A stretch of DNA of 64,000 nt from RUG14130 sp045598325 (GCA_045598325.1 JAZLLT010000019.1:20046-84045); one strand, 5' to 3'; positions 25,026-33,931 are shown, numbered from the stretch's first letter. Program-made: numbers and translations. The notes: generated from the letters alone by a model not told the origin.

Positions 25026-25235
25026 TTATTCGATTCCCAGTACGGGGTAGTCCGCGGCTTCTACTGCTGCTTTTAAGACATTGTCCGCCACTTCTTTGGT
25101 CAGGGTCACGACCGCCGTGCCTTCCTTGTGGCTGGCGACCGCGCTTTCCACGCCGTCCACGGCTTCCAGCGCCTTCTTGACGCGCGCTTCGCAGTGGGGG
25201 CACATCATTCCGTCGATTTTCAGGGTCTTGGTCAT
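25026..25235 (-). CDS. Possible separately translated CopZ-like copper chaperone (internal start in copA)
   Basis: In frame inside copA, an ATG at 25235 follows AAGGAG (25245-25250) with 9 bases between them, an ideal ribosome-binding site. Translation from it gives 69 residues, MTKTLKIDGMMCPHCEARVK onward: the full length and fold of CopZ, with the CxxC copper site. The upstream frame is open, so the same residues also end CopA. Whether free CopZ is made is an inference; a copZ gene fused to copA by loss of the stop between them would leave the same trace. Confidence 0.5.
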   Translation of the reverse strand: MTKTLKIDGMMCPHCEARVKKALEAVDGVESAVASHKEGTAVVTLTKEVADNVLKAAVEAADYPVLGIE

Positions 25236-27566
25236 GTTCTTTTTCTCCTTTTCCGAATTGATTTCATTGATGAGCGCTTTGATCTTCGTTTTGTCCGCGG
25301 GGTGCTTCATGGGTTTGTCCTTTGATGCGTCGTGGGTCTTCACGAGGTTCAGCCGCAGGGCGTTGCTGACCACGCAGAAACTGCTTAGGCTCATGGCGGC
25401 GGCGCCCACCATGGGATTCAGCTGCCAGCCGGTGAGGCCGATGAAGCAGCCTGCCGCGAGGGGGATGCACACGGCGTTATAGAAAAACGCCCAGAACAGG
25501 TTTTCGCGGATGTTGGTGATGGTCCTGCGGGAGAGGCGGACGGCGGCGGGAACATCGGTGAGGGCGCTGTTCATCAGCACCACTTCCGCGGCGTCGATGG
25601 CCACATCCGCGCCCGCGCCGATGGCGATACCCGTGTCCGCGCTTGTCAGGGCGGGGGCGTCGTTGATGCCGTCGCCCACCATGATGACGGAGCCCAGTTC
25701 CTTAAGGCGGCGGACCGCCTGCTCCTTGCCTTCCGGCAGCACGCCCGCGATGATGTGGGCGATGCCCGCCTGCCTGCCGACCGCGGCGGCGGTGCGGGGA
25801 TTGTCGCCTGTGAGCAGCACGGTCTCGATGCCCATTTGGGTGAGTTCTTTGATGGCCTCCGCGCTCTCGTCCTTCACGGTGTCCGCTACGGCGATGATGC
25901 CGAGAAGATCGTTTCCGAGGGCGAAGAGGAGGGGCGTGTTGCCTTCCTCCGCGAGGGCTTCCGCCTTCCCGCGGATTTCACTGCTTACGGGGACGGTCTT
26001 CATCAGGAAGGAAAGAGAGCCGCCCGTAAGGGGCGTTCCGTTATAGGACGCGGTCAGTCCGTTTCCGGTCAGCGCGCGGAAAGAGGTGACTTCCCCCGCC
26101 TTTACGCCCCGTTTTCCGCCTTCGCGCAGGACCGCGGCGGCGAGGGGATGCTCGCTCTTTGCTTCGAGCGCGCAGGCGAGAGAAAGGAGTTCTTCTTCGC
26201 CGTGTCCCTGCGCGGGATAGAGGCCCGTCACCTCGGGCTGCCCTTTGGTCACGGTGCCGGTCTTGTCCAGAATGACGATCTGCGCCTTGCCCGTCTGTTC
26301 GAGGGATGCGGCGGTCTTAAAGAGGATGCCCTGCTTCGCGCCTACGCCGCTGCCCACCATGATGGCGACGGGCGTGGCGAGCCCCAGCGCGCAGGGGCAG
26401 GAGATGACCAGCACGGAGATCGCCCGTGCCAGAGAGAAATCGAAGGGCTTGCCGAGGATGAGCCAGACGGCGAGGGTCATAGCCGCGATGCCCGTGACGG
26501 CGGGCACGAAAATGCCGCTCACCCTGTCCGCGATCTTCGCGATGGGCGCTTTGGTCGCGGCGGCGTCCGACACCATTTTGATGACCTGCGACAGGGCGGT
26601 GTCTTCGCCCACGCGGGTCGCCTCGCAGCGGAGGAAGCCGTTCCGGTTGACGGTCGCCGCGTAGACGGGATCGCCCGCCTTCTTGTCCGCGGGGATGGAT
26701 TCGCCGGTCAGCGCGCTTTCGTTGACCGCACTGTCGCCTTCCGTCACGATGCCGTCCACGGGCACGCTTTCGCCCGGACGCACGAGAAAAATGTCACCTT
26801 TTACCACTTGACCCGCGTCAATGACGGTTTCAACGCCGTTTCTTACCACGCAGGCGGTCTTCGGTGAGAGTTTGATGAGATTTTTGAGGGCATCCGTAGT
26901 CTTTCCCTTGCTCCGCGCTTCCAGCGTCTTGCCCACGGTGATGAGGGTCACGATCATGGCGGCGGACTCGAAGTACAGACCGTGGAGCCACGCGCCCGCG
27001 TCTCCGCCCCGCGCCATGGCGTCCGTGATCATAAACAGGGAATACACGCTCCACAGGAAAGACGCGGAGGAGCCCATCGCCACCAGCGTGTCCATGTTGG
27101 GCGCGCCGTGAATGACCGCCTTGAAACCGGACACGAAGAACTTTTTGTTGATGAGCATGACGACGGCGGCGAGCAGCATCTGCATGACGGCGACCGCCGC
27201 GGGATTGTTATCGAAAAAGGCGGGCATAGGGAAGCCCCACATGCCGTGCCCCATGGATACATATAATAGGAATAAAAGCACGGTGACGGAGGCGATGAGC
27301 CGCCTGATGAGCGCCGGGGTCTCCCGGTCGGTGAGCATGTCTCCCTCCGCGGAAACTGCCTTTACCGCGCCCTTCACGGAGGCCCCGTAGCCCGCGTTCA
27401 CCACGGCGCGGATGATGTCCGCATCGGATGCGCTTCCCTCTACGCCCATACTGTTTGTGAGCAGGCTGACCGCGCAGGAGGAGACGCCCGGCACCTGCAG
27501 GACGGCTTTCTCCACCCGCGCCTGACAGGCGGCGCAGGACATTCCGGTGACGCTATACTGTTTCAT
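25026..27566 (-). CDS. copA: Copper-translocating P-type ATPase fused to a C-terminal CopZ-like domain
   Basis: An 846-residue P1B-type ATPase that exports Cu+ across the membrane. Order: an N-terminal HMA domain with GMSCAACQA (Cys11, Cys14); membrane helices; TGES actuator motif; the ion-binding CPC in VISCPCALGLATP (near residue 390); phosphorylated Asp in DKTGTVTKGQPE; MVGDGINDAPAL; last helices. Unusually, after a charged linker (about 760-777) a second HMA domain with GMMCPHCEA ends the protein at 846. Typical CopA has its HMA domains only at the N-terminus. The linker contains a strong internal ribosome-binding site, so the last 69 residues may also be made alone. Confidence 0.92.
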   Translation of the reverse strand: MKQYSVTGMSCAACQARVEKAVLQVPGVSSCAVSLLTNSMGVEGSASDADIIRAVVNAGYGASVKGAVKAVSAEGDMLTDRETPALIRRLIASVTVLLFLLYVSMGHGMWGFPMPAFFDNNPAAVAVMQMLLAAVVMLINKKFFVSGFKAVIHGAPNMDTLVAMGSSASFLWSVYSLFMITDAMARGGDAGAWLHGLYFESAAMIVTLITVGKTLEARSKGKTTDALKNLIKLSPKTACVVRNGVETVIDAGQVVKGDIFLVRPGESVPVDGIVTEGDSAVNESALTGESIPADKKAGDPVYAATVNRNGFLRCEATRVGEDTALSQVIKMVSDAAATKAPIAKIADRVSGIFVPAVTGIAAMTLAVWLILGKPFDFSLARAISVLVISCPCALGLATPVAIMVGSGVGAKQGILFKTAASLEQTGKAQIVILDKTGTVTKGQPEVTGLYPAQGHGEEELLSLACALEAKSEHPLAAAVLREGGKRGVKAGEVTSFRALTGNGLTASYNGTPLTGGSLSFLMKTVPVSSEIRGKAEALAEEGNTPLLFALGNDLLGIIAVADTVKDESAEAIKELTQMGIETVLLTGDNPRTAAAVGRQAGIAHIIAGVLPEGKEQAVRRLKELGSVIMVGDGINDAPALTSADTGIAIGAGADVAIDAAEVVLMNSALTDVPAAVRLSRRTITNIRENLFWAFFYNAVCIPLAAGCFIGLTGWQLNPMVGAAAMSLSSFCVVSNALRLNLVKTHDASKDKPMKHPADKTKIKALINEINSEKEKKNMTKTLKIDGMMCPHCEARVKKALEAVDGVESAVASHKEGTAVVTLTKEVADNVLKAAVEAADYPVLGIE

Positions 27567-27612
27567 GCTGTGACCTCGATCGAATCTGTGCGGGAATCGT
27601 TCTTTCTTTCAT

Positions 27613-27641
27613 ATTATACACCAAGCATCCCGCTGTTGCAA
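27613..27641 (-). promoter_or_regulatory. Promoter of copA
   Basis: Minus strand: -35 TTGCAA (27636-27641), 17-base spacer, -10 TATAAT (27613-27618). No clear CopY or CsoR operator was recognised by eye. Confidence 0.6.
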
Positions 27642-27682
27642 GTATCCCGCTTTTGTGACCCGGTGTTCGGATTTTCCGCACA

Positions 27683-27715
27683 TAATCCGAAATCATAACA
27701 ATAATGTTCGGAAAT
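27683..27715 (+). promoter_or_regulatory. Pair of PurBox sequences (PurR operator)
   Basis: The minus-strand copy at 27703-27715 reads ATTTCCGAACATT, a full match to the Firmicutes PurBox AWWWCCGAACWWT. The facing copy at 27683-27695 (TAATCCGAAATCA) is weaker. The facing CCGAA and TTCGG cores are about 15 bases apart, near the spacing of known PurR operators. A third half-like site (TTCGGAT) lies at 27666-27672. The pair is upstream of the BMP transporter promoter. Confidence 0.6.
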
Positions 27716-27740
27716 TAACCGCATTTTTCCCGATTTTACA

Positions 27741-27769
27741 TTTCACATATCACAATAATGCGGTATAAT
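27741..27769 (+). promoter_or_regulatory. Promoter of the BMP transporter operon
   Basis: -10 TATAAT at 27764-27769; the -35 position holds only TTTCAC. The PurBox pair lies directly upstream. Confidence 0.5.
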
Positions 27770-27820
27770 ACGGACATTCCATGCGGGAGTATCTCCCGAC
27801 ATTATTAGGAGGAAACTTAC

Positions 27821-29017
27821 ATGAAGAAGCTGCTCAGCCTCGCTCTTGTACTGGTTCTCGCTCTGTCCTGCATCTCCTTTGCCTCTGCGGACGACGAGTT
27901 CATGCTCGGTGTTATCCTGCTCCACGACGAAGACTCCACCTACGACCTGAACTTCATCAACGCCGTGAACGAAGCCAAGGAAGCCCTGGGCCTCGACGAC
28001 GATCAGGTCATCATCAAGAGAAACATCCCCGAATCCAACGAAGTATATGAGACCGCCTGTGACCTCGTCGACGAGGGCTGCAAGGTCATCTTCGCAGACT
28101 CCTTCGGCCACGAGACCTACCTGCTCGAGGCTGCCAAGGAATTCCCCGAGGTCGAGTTCTGCCACGCCACCGGCACCATGGCTCACACCGAGAACGTTGC
28201 CAACTTCCACGATGCTTTCGCTTCCATCTACGAAGGCCGCTACATCGCGGGCGTTGCCGCCGGCATGAAGCTCAACGAGATCAAGCCCGCCGGTGCTCTG
28301 AAGGGCGAAGTTCCCATGATGGGCTATGTCGGCGCTTTCCCCTATGCTGAAGTTATCTCCGGTTACACCTCCTTCTACCTCGGCGCAAAGTCCGTTTGCC
28401 CCGATGTCATCATGAAGGTCCAGTTCACCGGCTCCTGGCTGGATGAGAATGGTGAAAAAGCTGCCGCTGAAGCTCTGATTGCCATCGGCTGCGACCTTAT
28501 CTCCCAGCACGCAGACTCCATGGGCGCTCCCACCGCTTGCGAGAACGCCGGCATCCCCAACATCGCTTACAACGCCCCCACTGTGGAATCCTGCCCCAAC
28601 ACCTTCATCATCTCTTCCCGCATCAACTGGGCGCCCTACTTCGAGTACATCTGCAAGTCCGCCATGGCCGGTGAGACCATGGAAGCCGACTGGTCCGGCA
28701 ACATCCTGACCGGTTCCGTCATGCTGTCCGATGTCAATGAGAAGGCCGCTCCCGCCGGCACCGCCGAAACCGTGAACGCCCTCATCGAGCAGTTCAGGAA
28801 CGGCGAAATCAAGGTGTTCGACACCGCCAAGGAGAACTTCATCACCGTGAACGGTGCTGCTCTCACCTCCTACATCGCCGATGTTGACACCGACGCTGCC
28901 TACACTCCCGACACCGAAGTCATCGCCGATGGTTACTTCCACGAGTCCGAGTTCCGTTCCGCTCCCTACTTCGACATCCAGATCGACGGTATCGAGATGC
29001 TGAACAGCGGTATCTGA
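27821..29017 (+). CDS. BMP-family ABC transporter solute-binding protein
   Basis: A 398-residue exported protein. Residues 1-23 are a signal peptide (MKKLLSLALVLVLALSC..SASA); both a lipobox LALSC and a signal peptidase I site ASA are present, so anchoring is undecided. The mature part is a BmpA/Med-type binding protein: VILLHDEDSTYDLNFINAV, then VIFADSFGHETYLLEAAKEFP and NVANFHDAFASIYEGRYIAGVAAG. Characterised members bind purine nucleosides. Start behind AGGAGG. PurBox sequences upstream and nucleoside-type permeases downstream (31014, 32141) support that role. A hairpin and a new promoter separate it from the ATPase gene. Confidence 0.88.
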   Translation: MKKLLSLALVLVLALSCISFASADDEFMLGVILLHDEDSTYDLNFINAVNEAKEALGLDDDQVIIKRNIPESNEVYETACDLVDEGCKVIFADSFGHETYLLEAAKEFPEVEFCHATGTMAHTENVANFHDAFASIYEGRYIAGVAAGMKLNEIKPAGALKGEVPMMGYVGAFPYAEVISGYTSFYLGAKSVCPDVIMKVQFTGSWLDENGEKAAAEALIAIGCDLISQHADSMGAPTACENAGIPNIAYNAPTVESCPNTFIISSRINWAPYFEYICKSAMAGETMEADWSGNILTGSVMLSDVNEKAAPAGTAETVNALIEQFRNGEIKVFDTAKENFITVNGAALTSYIADVDTDAAYTPDTEVIADGYFHESEFRSAPYFDIQIDGIEMLNSGI

Positions 29018-29035
29018 TCCGCATTAACAATAAGA

Positions 29036-29059
29036 GCTGCCGCCCGCATGGACGGCAGC
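29036..29059 (+). terminator. Hairpin after the binding-protein gene
   Basis: 7-bp stem GCTGCCG / CGGCAGC, 19 bases past the stop. The T-tract is poor (CCTTGTG), so it may act as a partial terminator or an mRNA stabiliser that keeps the binding protein in excess. Confidence 0.5.
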
Positions 29060-29130
29060 CCTTGTGCGTTATGGGGGAAAGAAAAACGCGGCTGCCCGAG
29101 CCCGCAGGCGAGAAGCGGTACGCATACCAA

Positions 29131-29216
29131 AAGCCTCCCTTTGCACAAGGAAACCAAAGTTGCGGCGCATCGCCGCATACCCCGTCTCCATAGGGGCGGA
29201 TAGCACCGCCTGCCGT
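29131..29216. repeat. Degenerate intergenic repeat segment
   Basis: Holds AAGCCTCCCTTTGCACAAGG, related to the stem-loop ends at 52494-52514 and 52677-52695, and GGGGCGGATAGCACCGCC, a variant of the palindromic repeat at 40692, 60622 and 63646. No gene is seen in the 315 bases between the two transporter genes. Confidence 0.55.
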
Positions 29217-29244
29217 TTTTCTCATATTTTCCCGGAGTTCTTCC

Positions 29245-29273
29245 TTGCGCAGGCGCAGAAAGTATAGTATAAT
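29245..29273 (+). promoter_or_regulatory. Promoter of the transporter ATPase/permease genes
   Basis: -35 TTGCGC (29245-29250), 17-base spacer, -10 TATAAT (29268-29273), 60 bases before the ATPase start. Confidence 0.6.
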
Positions 29274-29332
29274 GTTTCTGTCCAAGGAAGTCCCCCGGAT
29301 GCGGGAACCAGATTTTACCGGAGGTAAATTTC

Positions 29333-31012
29333 ATGCAGGCTGCTCTGGAACTCAGGAATATCACCAAGCGCTTCGGCACCAAAGTCGTAGCCAACAAGAG
29401 CGTCAATCTCACCGTGTACAAGGGCGAGATCCTGGCGCTGCTCGGTGAAAACGGCTGCGGCAAGACCACGCTGATGAACATGGTATCGGGCATCTATTTC
29501 CCGGACGAGGGACAGATCTTCATCGGCGGCGAGGAAGCGGTCATCCGCTCCCCCAAGGATGCCTATGACAGAAAGATCGGCATGATCCACCAGCACTTCA
29601 AACTGGTGGACATCTTCACCGCGGCGGAGAATGTCATGCTCGGCATGGGCAGCGGTGTCACGCTCAAAAATGTGAACGCCAAAGTGACGGAGATCGCCGA
29701 AAAATACGGTTTCGCCATCGACCCCAAAAAGAAAGTATACGAGATGAGTGTGTCCGAAAAGCAGACCGTGGAGATCATCAAGGTGCTCTACCGCGGCGCA
29801 GATCTGCTCATTCTCGACGAGCCCACTGCCGTACTGACCCTGCAGGAGATCAAGCGTCTGTTCGCGGTGCTCAAACGCATGAAGGAGGACGGCAAGACCG
29901 TCATCATTATCACCCATAAGCTGAACGAGGTCATGGAGGTTTCCGACCGCGTTGCCATCATGCGCAAGGGCGAGCATATCGCAACGGTCAACACCTCCGA
30001 GACCACCGAGCAGGAACTGACCGACATGATGGTCGGCAAGAAAGTCAACCTGAATATCGAACGCAGCGATCCCAAAGACCCCGAGAGCCGCATCATCGTC
30101 AAGCATTTAAACGCCATCGACGAAGAGGGTCTTCCCGTGCTCAAGGATGTTTCCTTCGATGTGCGCGGCGGTGAGATCCTCGGCATCGCCGGTATCGCGG
30201 GCAGCGGCCAGAGAGAACTGCTGGAGGCCATCGCGGGCCTTCAGAAGGTGGAAAGCGGCGAGGTCATTTTCATTAACCCCAAGAAGGACAAGCCCGTTAC
30301 CCTGTTCCATCACTCCGTCAAAAAGATCCGCGCGATGTCCGCCGAGGGCAAGTTCCACGACCCCGAAGGCAACACGCTGAACCTCACCTTCACCACGGGC
30401 AAAAAGATCCGCGAGATGGTGGAAAAAGAGCAGATTTTGTTCTATGACGACGAGGTCATGAGCCTTCGCGACCTCACGCCCCTTGAAATCAGAAACCTCG
30501 GCGTCAAGCTTTCCTTCGTGCCCGAAGACCGTCTCGGCATGGGTCTGGTCGGCTCGATGGGCATCTCCGGCAACATGATGCTCCGCTCCTACCGCAAGGG
30601 CAGAGGCGGATTGCTGGAGATGAGCAAGCCCAAGAAATTAGCCGAGCAGATCGTGAGCGAGCTCGAGGTGGTCACGCCCTCTATCGCCACGCCCGTACGG
30701 CGTCTGTCCGGCGGCAATGTACAGAAGGTGCTGGTCGGCCGCGAGATCTCCTCTTCTCCCAAGGTTCTCATGACCGCCTATCCCGTGCGCGGTCTCGACA
30801 TCAACTCTTCCTACACCATCTACAATCTGCTGGATAAGCAGAAGCGTCTGGGCACCGCGGTCATTTTCGTGGGCGAGGACCTGGATGTGCTGATGGCTCT
30901 TTCCGACCGCATCATGGTGGTCAACAGCGGCCGCGTGACCGGTATCGTGGATGCCCGCACGGTCAAAAAAGAAGAACTGGGTTACCTCATGACCAAGACG
31001 GAGGAGGCATAA
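29333..31012 (+). CDS. Nucleoside-type ABC transporter ATPase (two ATPase domains)
   Basis: A 559-residue fused ATPase of the simple sugar/nucleoside class. First domain: Walker A GENGCGKTT, LLILDEPTAVLT. The second has the usual degenerate P-loop GIAGSGQRE and signature LSGGNVQKV, ending MTAYPVRGLDINSS. It is about 50 residues longer than the class norm: an insertion (about 310-365, with NPKKDKPVTLFHHSVKK and the following charged stretch) interrupts the second domain just after its first strands. Start behind GGAGG. Two bases separate it from the first permease. It powers uptake with the BMP protein upstream. Confidence 0.9.
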   Translation: MQAALELRNITKRFGTKVVANKSVNLTVYKGEILALLGENGCGKTTLMNMVSGIYFPDEGQIFIGGEEAVIRSPKDAYDRKIGMIHQHFKLVDIFTAAENVMLGMGSGVTLKNVNAKVTEIAEKYGFAIDPKKKVYEMSVSEKQTVEIIKVLYRGADLLILDEPTAVLTLQEIKRLFAVLKRMKEDGKTVIIITHKLNEVMEVSDRVAIMRKGEHIATVNTSETTEQELTDMMVGKKVNLNIERSDPKDPESRIIVKHLNAIDEEGLPVLKDVSFDVRGGEILGIAGIAGSGQRELLEAIAGLQKVESGEVIFINPKKDKPVTLFHHSVKKIRAMSAEGKFHDPEGNTLNLTFTTGKKIREMVEKEQILFYDDEVMSLRDLTPLEIRNLGVKLSFVPEDRLGMGLVGSMGISGNMMLRSYRKGRGGLLEMSKPKKLAEQIVSELEVVTPSIATPVRRLSGGNVQKVLVGREISSSPKVLMTAYPVRGLDINSSYTIYNLLDKQKRLGTAVIFVGEDLDVLMALSDRIMVVNSGRVTGIVDARTVKKEELGYLMTKTEEA

Positions 31013-31013
31013 C

Positions 31014-32141
31014 ATGGCAAGCATCAAAGAACCGCTCATCCACTTGACCAAGCGGGAGACCATGAAGCCGTGGAAGGCCATGCTCGTCCGCCTGCTCGCC
31101 TTTGCCGTCGGCATGCTGGTCTGCGGCGCCGTGGCGTTTCTGCTCATCGAAAAACTGCGCAATAACCCCGGCAAGATCGGCGATTTCTATTATGCCTTCA
31201 TCAAGGGCTCTTTTTCCTCTTCCCGCAAGTTCTGGAAGTTCCTCAAAAACATCGCGGTGCTGCTGTGCATCGCCCTCGCGCTGACGCCCGCCTTCAAGAT
31301 GCGCTTCTGGAATACCGGCGCGGAAGGTCAGACCCTCGTGGGCGTGCTGGCCGCCATCGCCGTCAACTTCTATCTGGGCGGCAAGTATAACCCCGAAGTG
31401 GTCCTGCCCAACGGCTGGCTGCTGGTGCTCATGCTCGCCGCGTCCCTCATGGCAGGTGCCCTCTGGGGCCTCATCCCCGCTCTGTTCAAGGCGAAGTGGG
31501 ACACGAACGAGACTCTGTTTACCCTGATGATGAACTATGTGGCGACCTTCCTCGTCTCCTACTTCCTCATCGTGTGGGTGCCCAGCGGCTCCTCCTCCCT
31601 CGGTAAACTCAAAAGCGGCAAACTCCCCACTGTCTATAACGACTACCTGCTCATCATCATCATCGTGCTGGTGTTCACCTTCCTGCTGTATGTGTACCTC
31701 AAATACACCAAGCACGGCTATGAGATCACCGTCGTGGGCGAATCCGTGAGGACCGCGCGCTATATCGGAATCAATGTCAGCAAGGTCATCATCCGCACCA
31801 TGCTGGTCAGCGGCATGCTGTGCGGCCTTGCCGGCTACCTCATCGCCGCAGGCCTTGACCAGTCCGTCACCACGGATTCCGTGGGCGGACAGGGCTTCAC
31901 CGCCATCATGGTCGCGTGGCTGGCAAAATTCAACCCCATTCTCATGATCCTGACCAGCGGCATTATCATCTTCCTCAATCAGGGCGCCGACCAGATCTCC
32001 ACCTCCTTTGATGTGTCCGGCGCGTTCCCCGATGTCATCGTGGGCATCGTGCTGTTCTTCATCATCGGCAGCGAGTTCTTTATCAACTACGAGGTCCACT
32101 TCAGACATTCCCACAAGGAAATCGCGGAGGTGAGCAAATAA
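31014..32141 (+). CDS. Nucleoside-type ABC transporter permease 1
   Basis: A 375-residue membrane protein of the BPD_transp_2 class with about nine to ten hydrophobic helices. Conserved features: MRFWNTGAEGQTLVGVLAAI, LMMNYVATFLVSYFLI, and the loop VGESVRTARYIGINVSKVI followed by GMLCGLAGYLIAAG, the ATPase-coupling region. It matches YufP/BmpB-type nucleoside permeases. It overlaps the next gene by one base (TAATG). Confidence 0.88.
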   Translation: MASIKEPLIHLTKRETMKPWKAMLVRLLAFAVGMLVCGAVAFLLIEKLRNNPGKIGDFYYAFIKGSFSSSRKFWKFLKNIAVLLCIALALTPAFKMRFWNTGAEGQTLVGVLAAIAVNFYLGGKYNPEVVLPNGWLLVLMLAASLMAGALWGLIPALFKAKWDTNETLFTLMMNYVATFLVSYFLIVWVPSGSSSLGKLKSGKLPTVYNDYLLIIIIVLVFTFLLYVYLKYTKHGYEITVVGESVRTARYIGINVSKVIIRTMLVSGMLCGLAGYLIAAGLDQSVTTDSVGGQGFTAIMVAWLAKFNPILMILTSGIIIFLNQGADQISTSFDVSGAFPDVIVGIVLFFIIGSEFFINYEVHFRHSHKEIAEVSK

Positions 32142-33172
32142 TGAGTACCTGGGTACAGTTCCTTTTAGACTCCCTTGCCTTCGGCGCGGTCTTCATGTAC
32201 GGCTCCACCGGTGAGATCCTCACCGAAAAGAGCGGCCACCTGAATCTGGGCATCCCCGGTATCATGTGCATGGGCGGCGCGGGCGGATGTCTGGTGCTTT
32301 CCATGATCGGCGCGAGCAGTCTTCCGCACTGGCTCATCGTGCTTGCCGGCATCCTCTGCTCCTTCCTGATGGCCGCGTTCATGGGCGCCATCTACTCCTT
32401 CCTCACCGTCACCCTGCGCGCCAACCAGAATGTGACCGGTCTTGCCCTCACCACCTTCGGCGTGGGCCTCATGAAGGTCATCATGAGCGACAAAAAGCGC
32501 ATCATCGTGCAGAATTATCTGGTCATCCCCAAGCAGTATTACCGCTGGCCCTTCGCAAACCGTCAGGACGCCCTGCAGTACTTCGGACCCATGTTCTTCC
32601 TGGCGGTGTTCATCGCGATCTTCGCCAGTTACTTCCTGTACCACACCAAGAAAGGCCTCAATCTGCGCGCTGTGGGCGAAAACCCCGGCACCGCGGACGC
32701 CGCCGGCATCAATGTCACCCGCTACAAGTACCTCGCCACCTGCATCGGCGCGGGTATCTCGGGTCTGGGCGGCTTCTACTACATCATCGACTACATGACC
32801 TCTCAGGAGGCTTACCTCTCCGTTGAGGCGTTTGGATGGCTCTCTATCGCCCTCGTCATCTTCGTACTGTGGCGTCCCCATCTCACCATCATCGGTTCCT
32901 TTGCCTTCGGCATATTGTTTTCCTGCTCCAGTTACCTGGTCAACATCAGCGTCATCGAGATCGCTGCGGAGACGGGCGCGTTCAAGGCGTTCTTCCTCGG
33001 CATCGTGCAGGGCGTGCAGATGTGGCTCAAGTCCATGCCCGCAAAGCCCATCCTGAAAATGCTCCCGTACCTGTTCACCATCCTCGTGCTCATCATCAGT
33101 TCCGTCAAGAACAAGCGCGAGAACCAGCCTCCCACGAGTCTGGGACTGTCCTATTTCAGAGAAGAAAGATAA
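32141..33172 (+). CDS. Nucleoside-type ABC transporter permease 2
   Basis: A 343-residue membrane protein, the second BPD_transp_2 subunit (YufQ type). Near the N-terminus is GSTGEILTEKSGHLNLGIPGIMCMGG, the class signature; VGENPGTADAAGINVTRYKYLA is the ATPase-coupling loop. It pairs with the preceding permease. Last gene of the operon, followed by a strong terminator. Confidence 0.9.
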   Translation: MSTWVQFLLDSLAFGAVFMYGSTGEILTEKSGHLNLGIPGIMCMGGAGGCLVLSMIGASSLPHWLIVLAGILCSFLMAAFMGAIYSFLTVTLRANQNVTGLALTTFGVGLMKVIMSDKKRIIVQNYLVIPKQYYRWPFANRQDALQYFGPMFFLAVFIAIFASYFLYHTKKGLNLRAVGENPGTADAAGINVTRYKYLATCIGAGISGLGGFYYIIDYMTSQEAYLSVEAFGWLSIALVIFVLWRPHLTIIGSFAFGILFSCSSYLVNISVIEIAAETGAFKAFFLGIVQGVQMWLKSMPAKPILKMLPYLFTILVLIISSVKNKRENQPPTSLGLSYFREER

Positions 33173-33179
33173 ATGAGAG

Positions 33180-33203
33180 AAGCACCCGCGAGGGTGCTTT
33201 TTT
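33180..33203 (+). terminator. Terminator of the BMP transporter operon
   Basis: 8-bp stem AAGCACCC / GGGTGCTT with a GCGA loop and T-tract, 8 bases after the stop. Confidence 0.88.
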
Positions 33204-33336
33204 CATGGGTGAAAAGCGGCGGTATCGCCTGCGGAAACGCGGAAATGCCACTTCAGGCTGCGTAAATGCAAATGCGGGTTGGTTGCATAAGGATGCCTTT
33301 TCCCTTATGATTATATGCGCAGGGAGGATGATTGAT

Positions 33337-33815
33337 ATGGATTTAGCGGAAAATCTGAAAACAGTCCGAAGGAACCGTCAACTGTCGCAGGGGGATCTTG
33401 CGGAATTACTCGGGGTCAGCAGGCAGTTTCAAAATGGGAACTCGGCGAAGGATACCCGGAAACGGAAAAACTGCTCGGCGGCGGGGACGCGGCACCTGTT
33501 CGAGGCACCGCTTCCGGGACGGTCACGATCGTTTCGCCGAATGAAGGCGTTATCGCAGGGGCGTCAAAGGTCATGTGTTCGCAGCCGTTCAAAGGAGCAA
33601 AGAACAGTCCGAAGTATGCGCTGTTCGCCTCTGACGGGAACGAGATGTCGCTTTGGGGCGCGCGCAATACATTTCCTGCGTGGTACAGAGATCCGGAAGA
33701 CATTACGGCAGAGATCGATGAGATCCGGAAGGCGCCGGAAACGGGGAAGGACTCCTATACTCTGCAGTACAGCGTCAGGTGCAAACAGAATCTGATGCGT
33801 ACGATAGAAGATTGA
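33337..33815 (+). pseudogene. Frameshifted XRE-family regulator
   Basis: From ATG 33337 (behind AGGGAGG) the frame reads MDLAENLKTVRRNRQLSQGD and LAELLGVSRQ, then shifts. The next frame continues VSKWELGEGYPETEKLL, the usual second half of an XRE helix-turn-helix, and runs on through a ~100-residue tail ending YSVRCKQNLMRTIED. Restoring the family text SRQAVSKWE needs four bases, consistent with loss of one copy of a GCAG repeat near 33424. The protein is therefore broken unless this is a sequencing error. Nothing else interrupts the frame. Confidence 0.7.
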
Positions 33816-33833
33816 TTTTTACCGCCGGACAAA

Positions 33834-33872
33834 AAGCCCCGCCGGAGAGGAACATCCTTTCCGGCGGGGCTT
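33834..33872 (-). terminator. Terminator after the deacetylase-like gene
   Basis: 13-bp stem AAGCCCCGCCGGA / TCCGGCGGGGCTT with a 13-base loop. On the minus strand it is followed by TTTGTCC; it also faces the end of the broken regulator. Confidence 0.7.
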
Positions 33873-33931
33873 CAAATCACTTACTTCCTTGCGGGGCCGC
33901 CGCGTTTGCTCCGCGGCGTCATCATTTTGCT

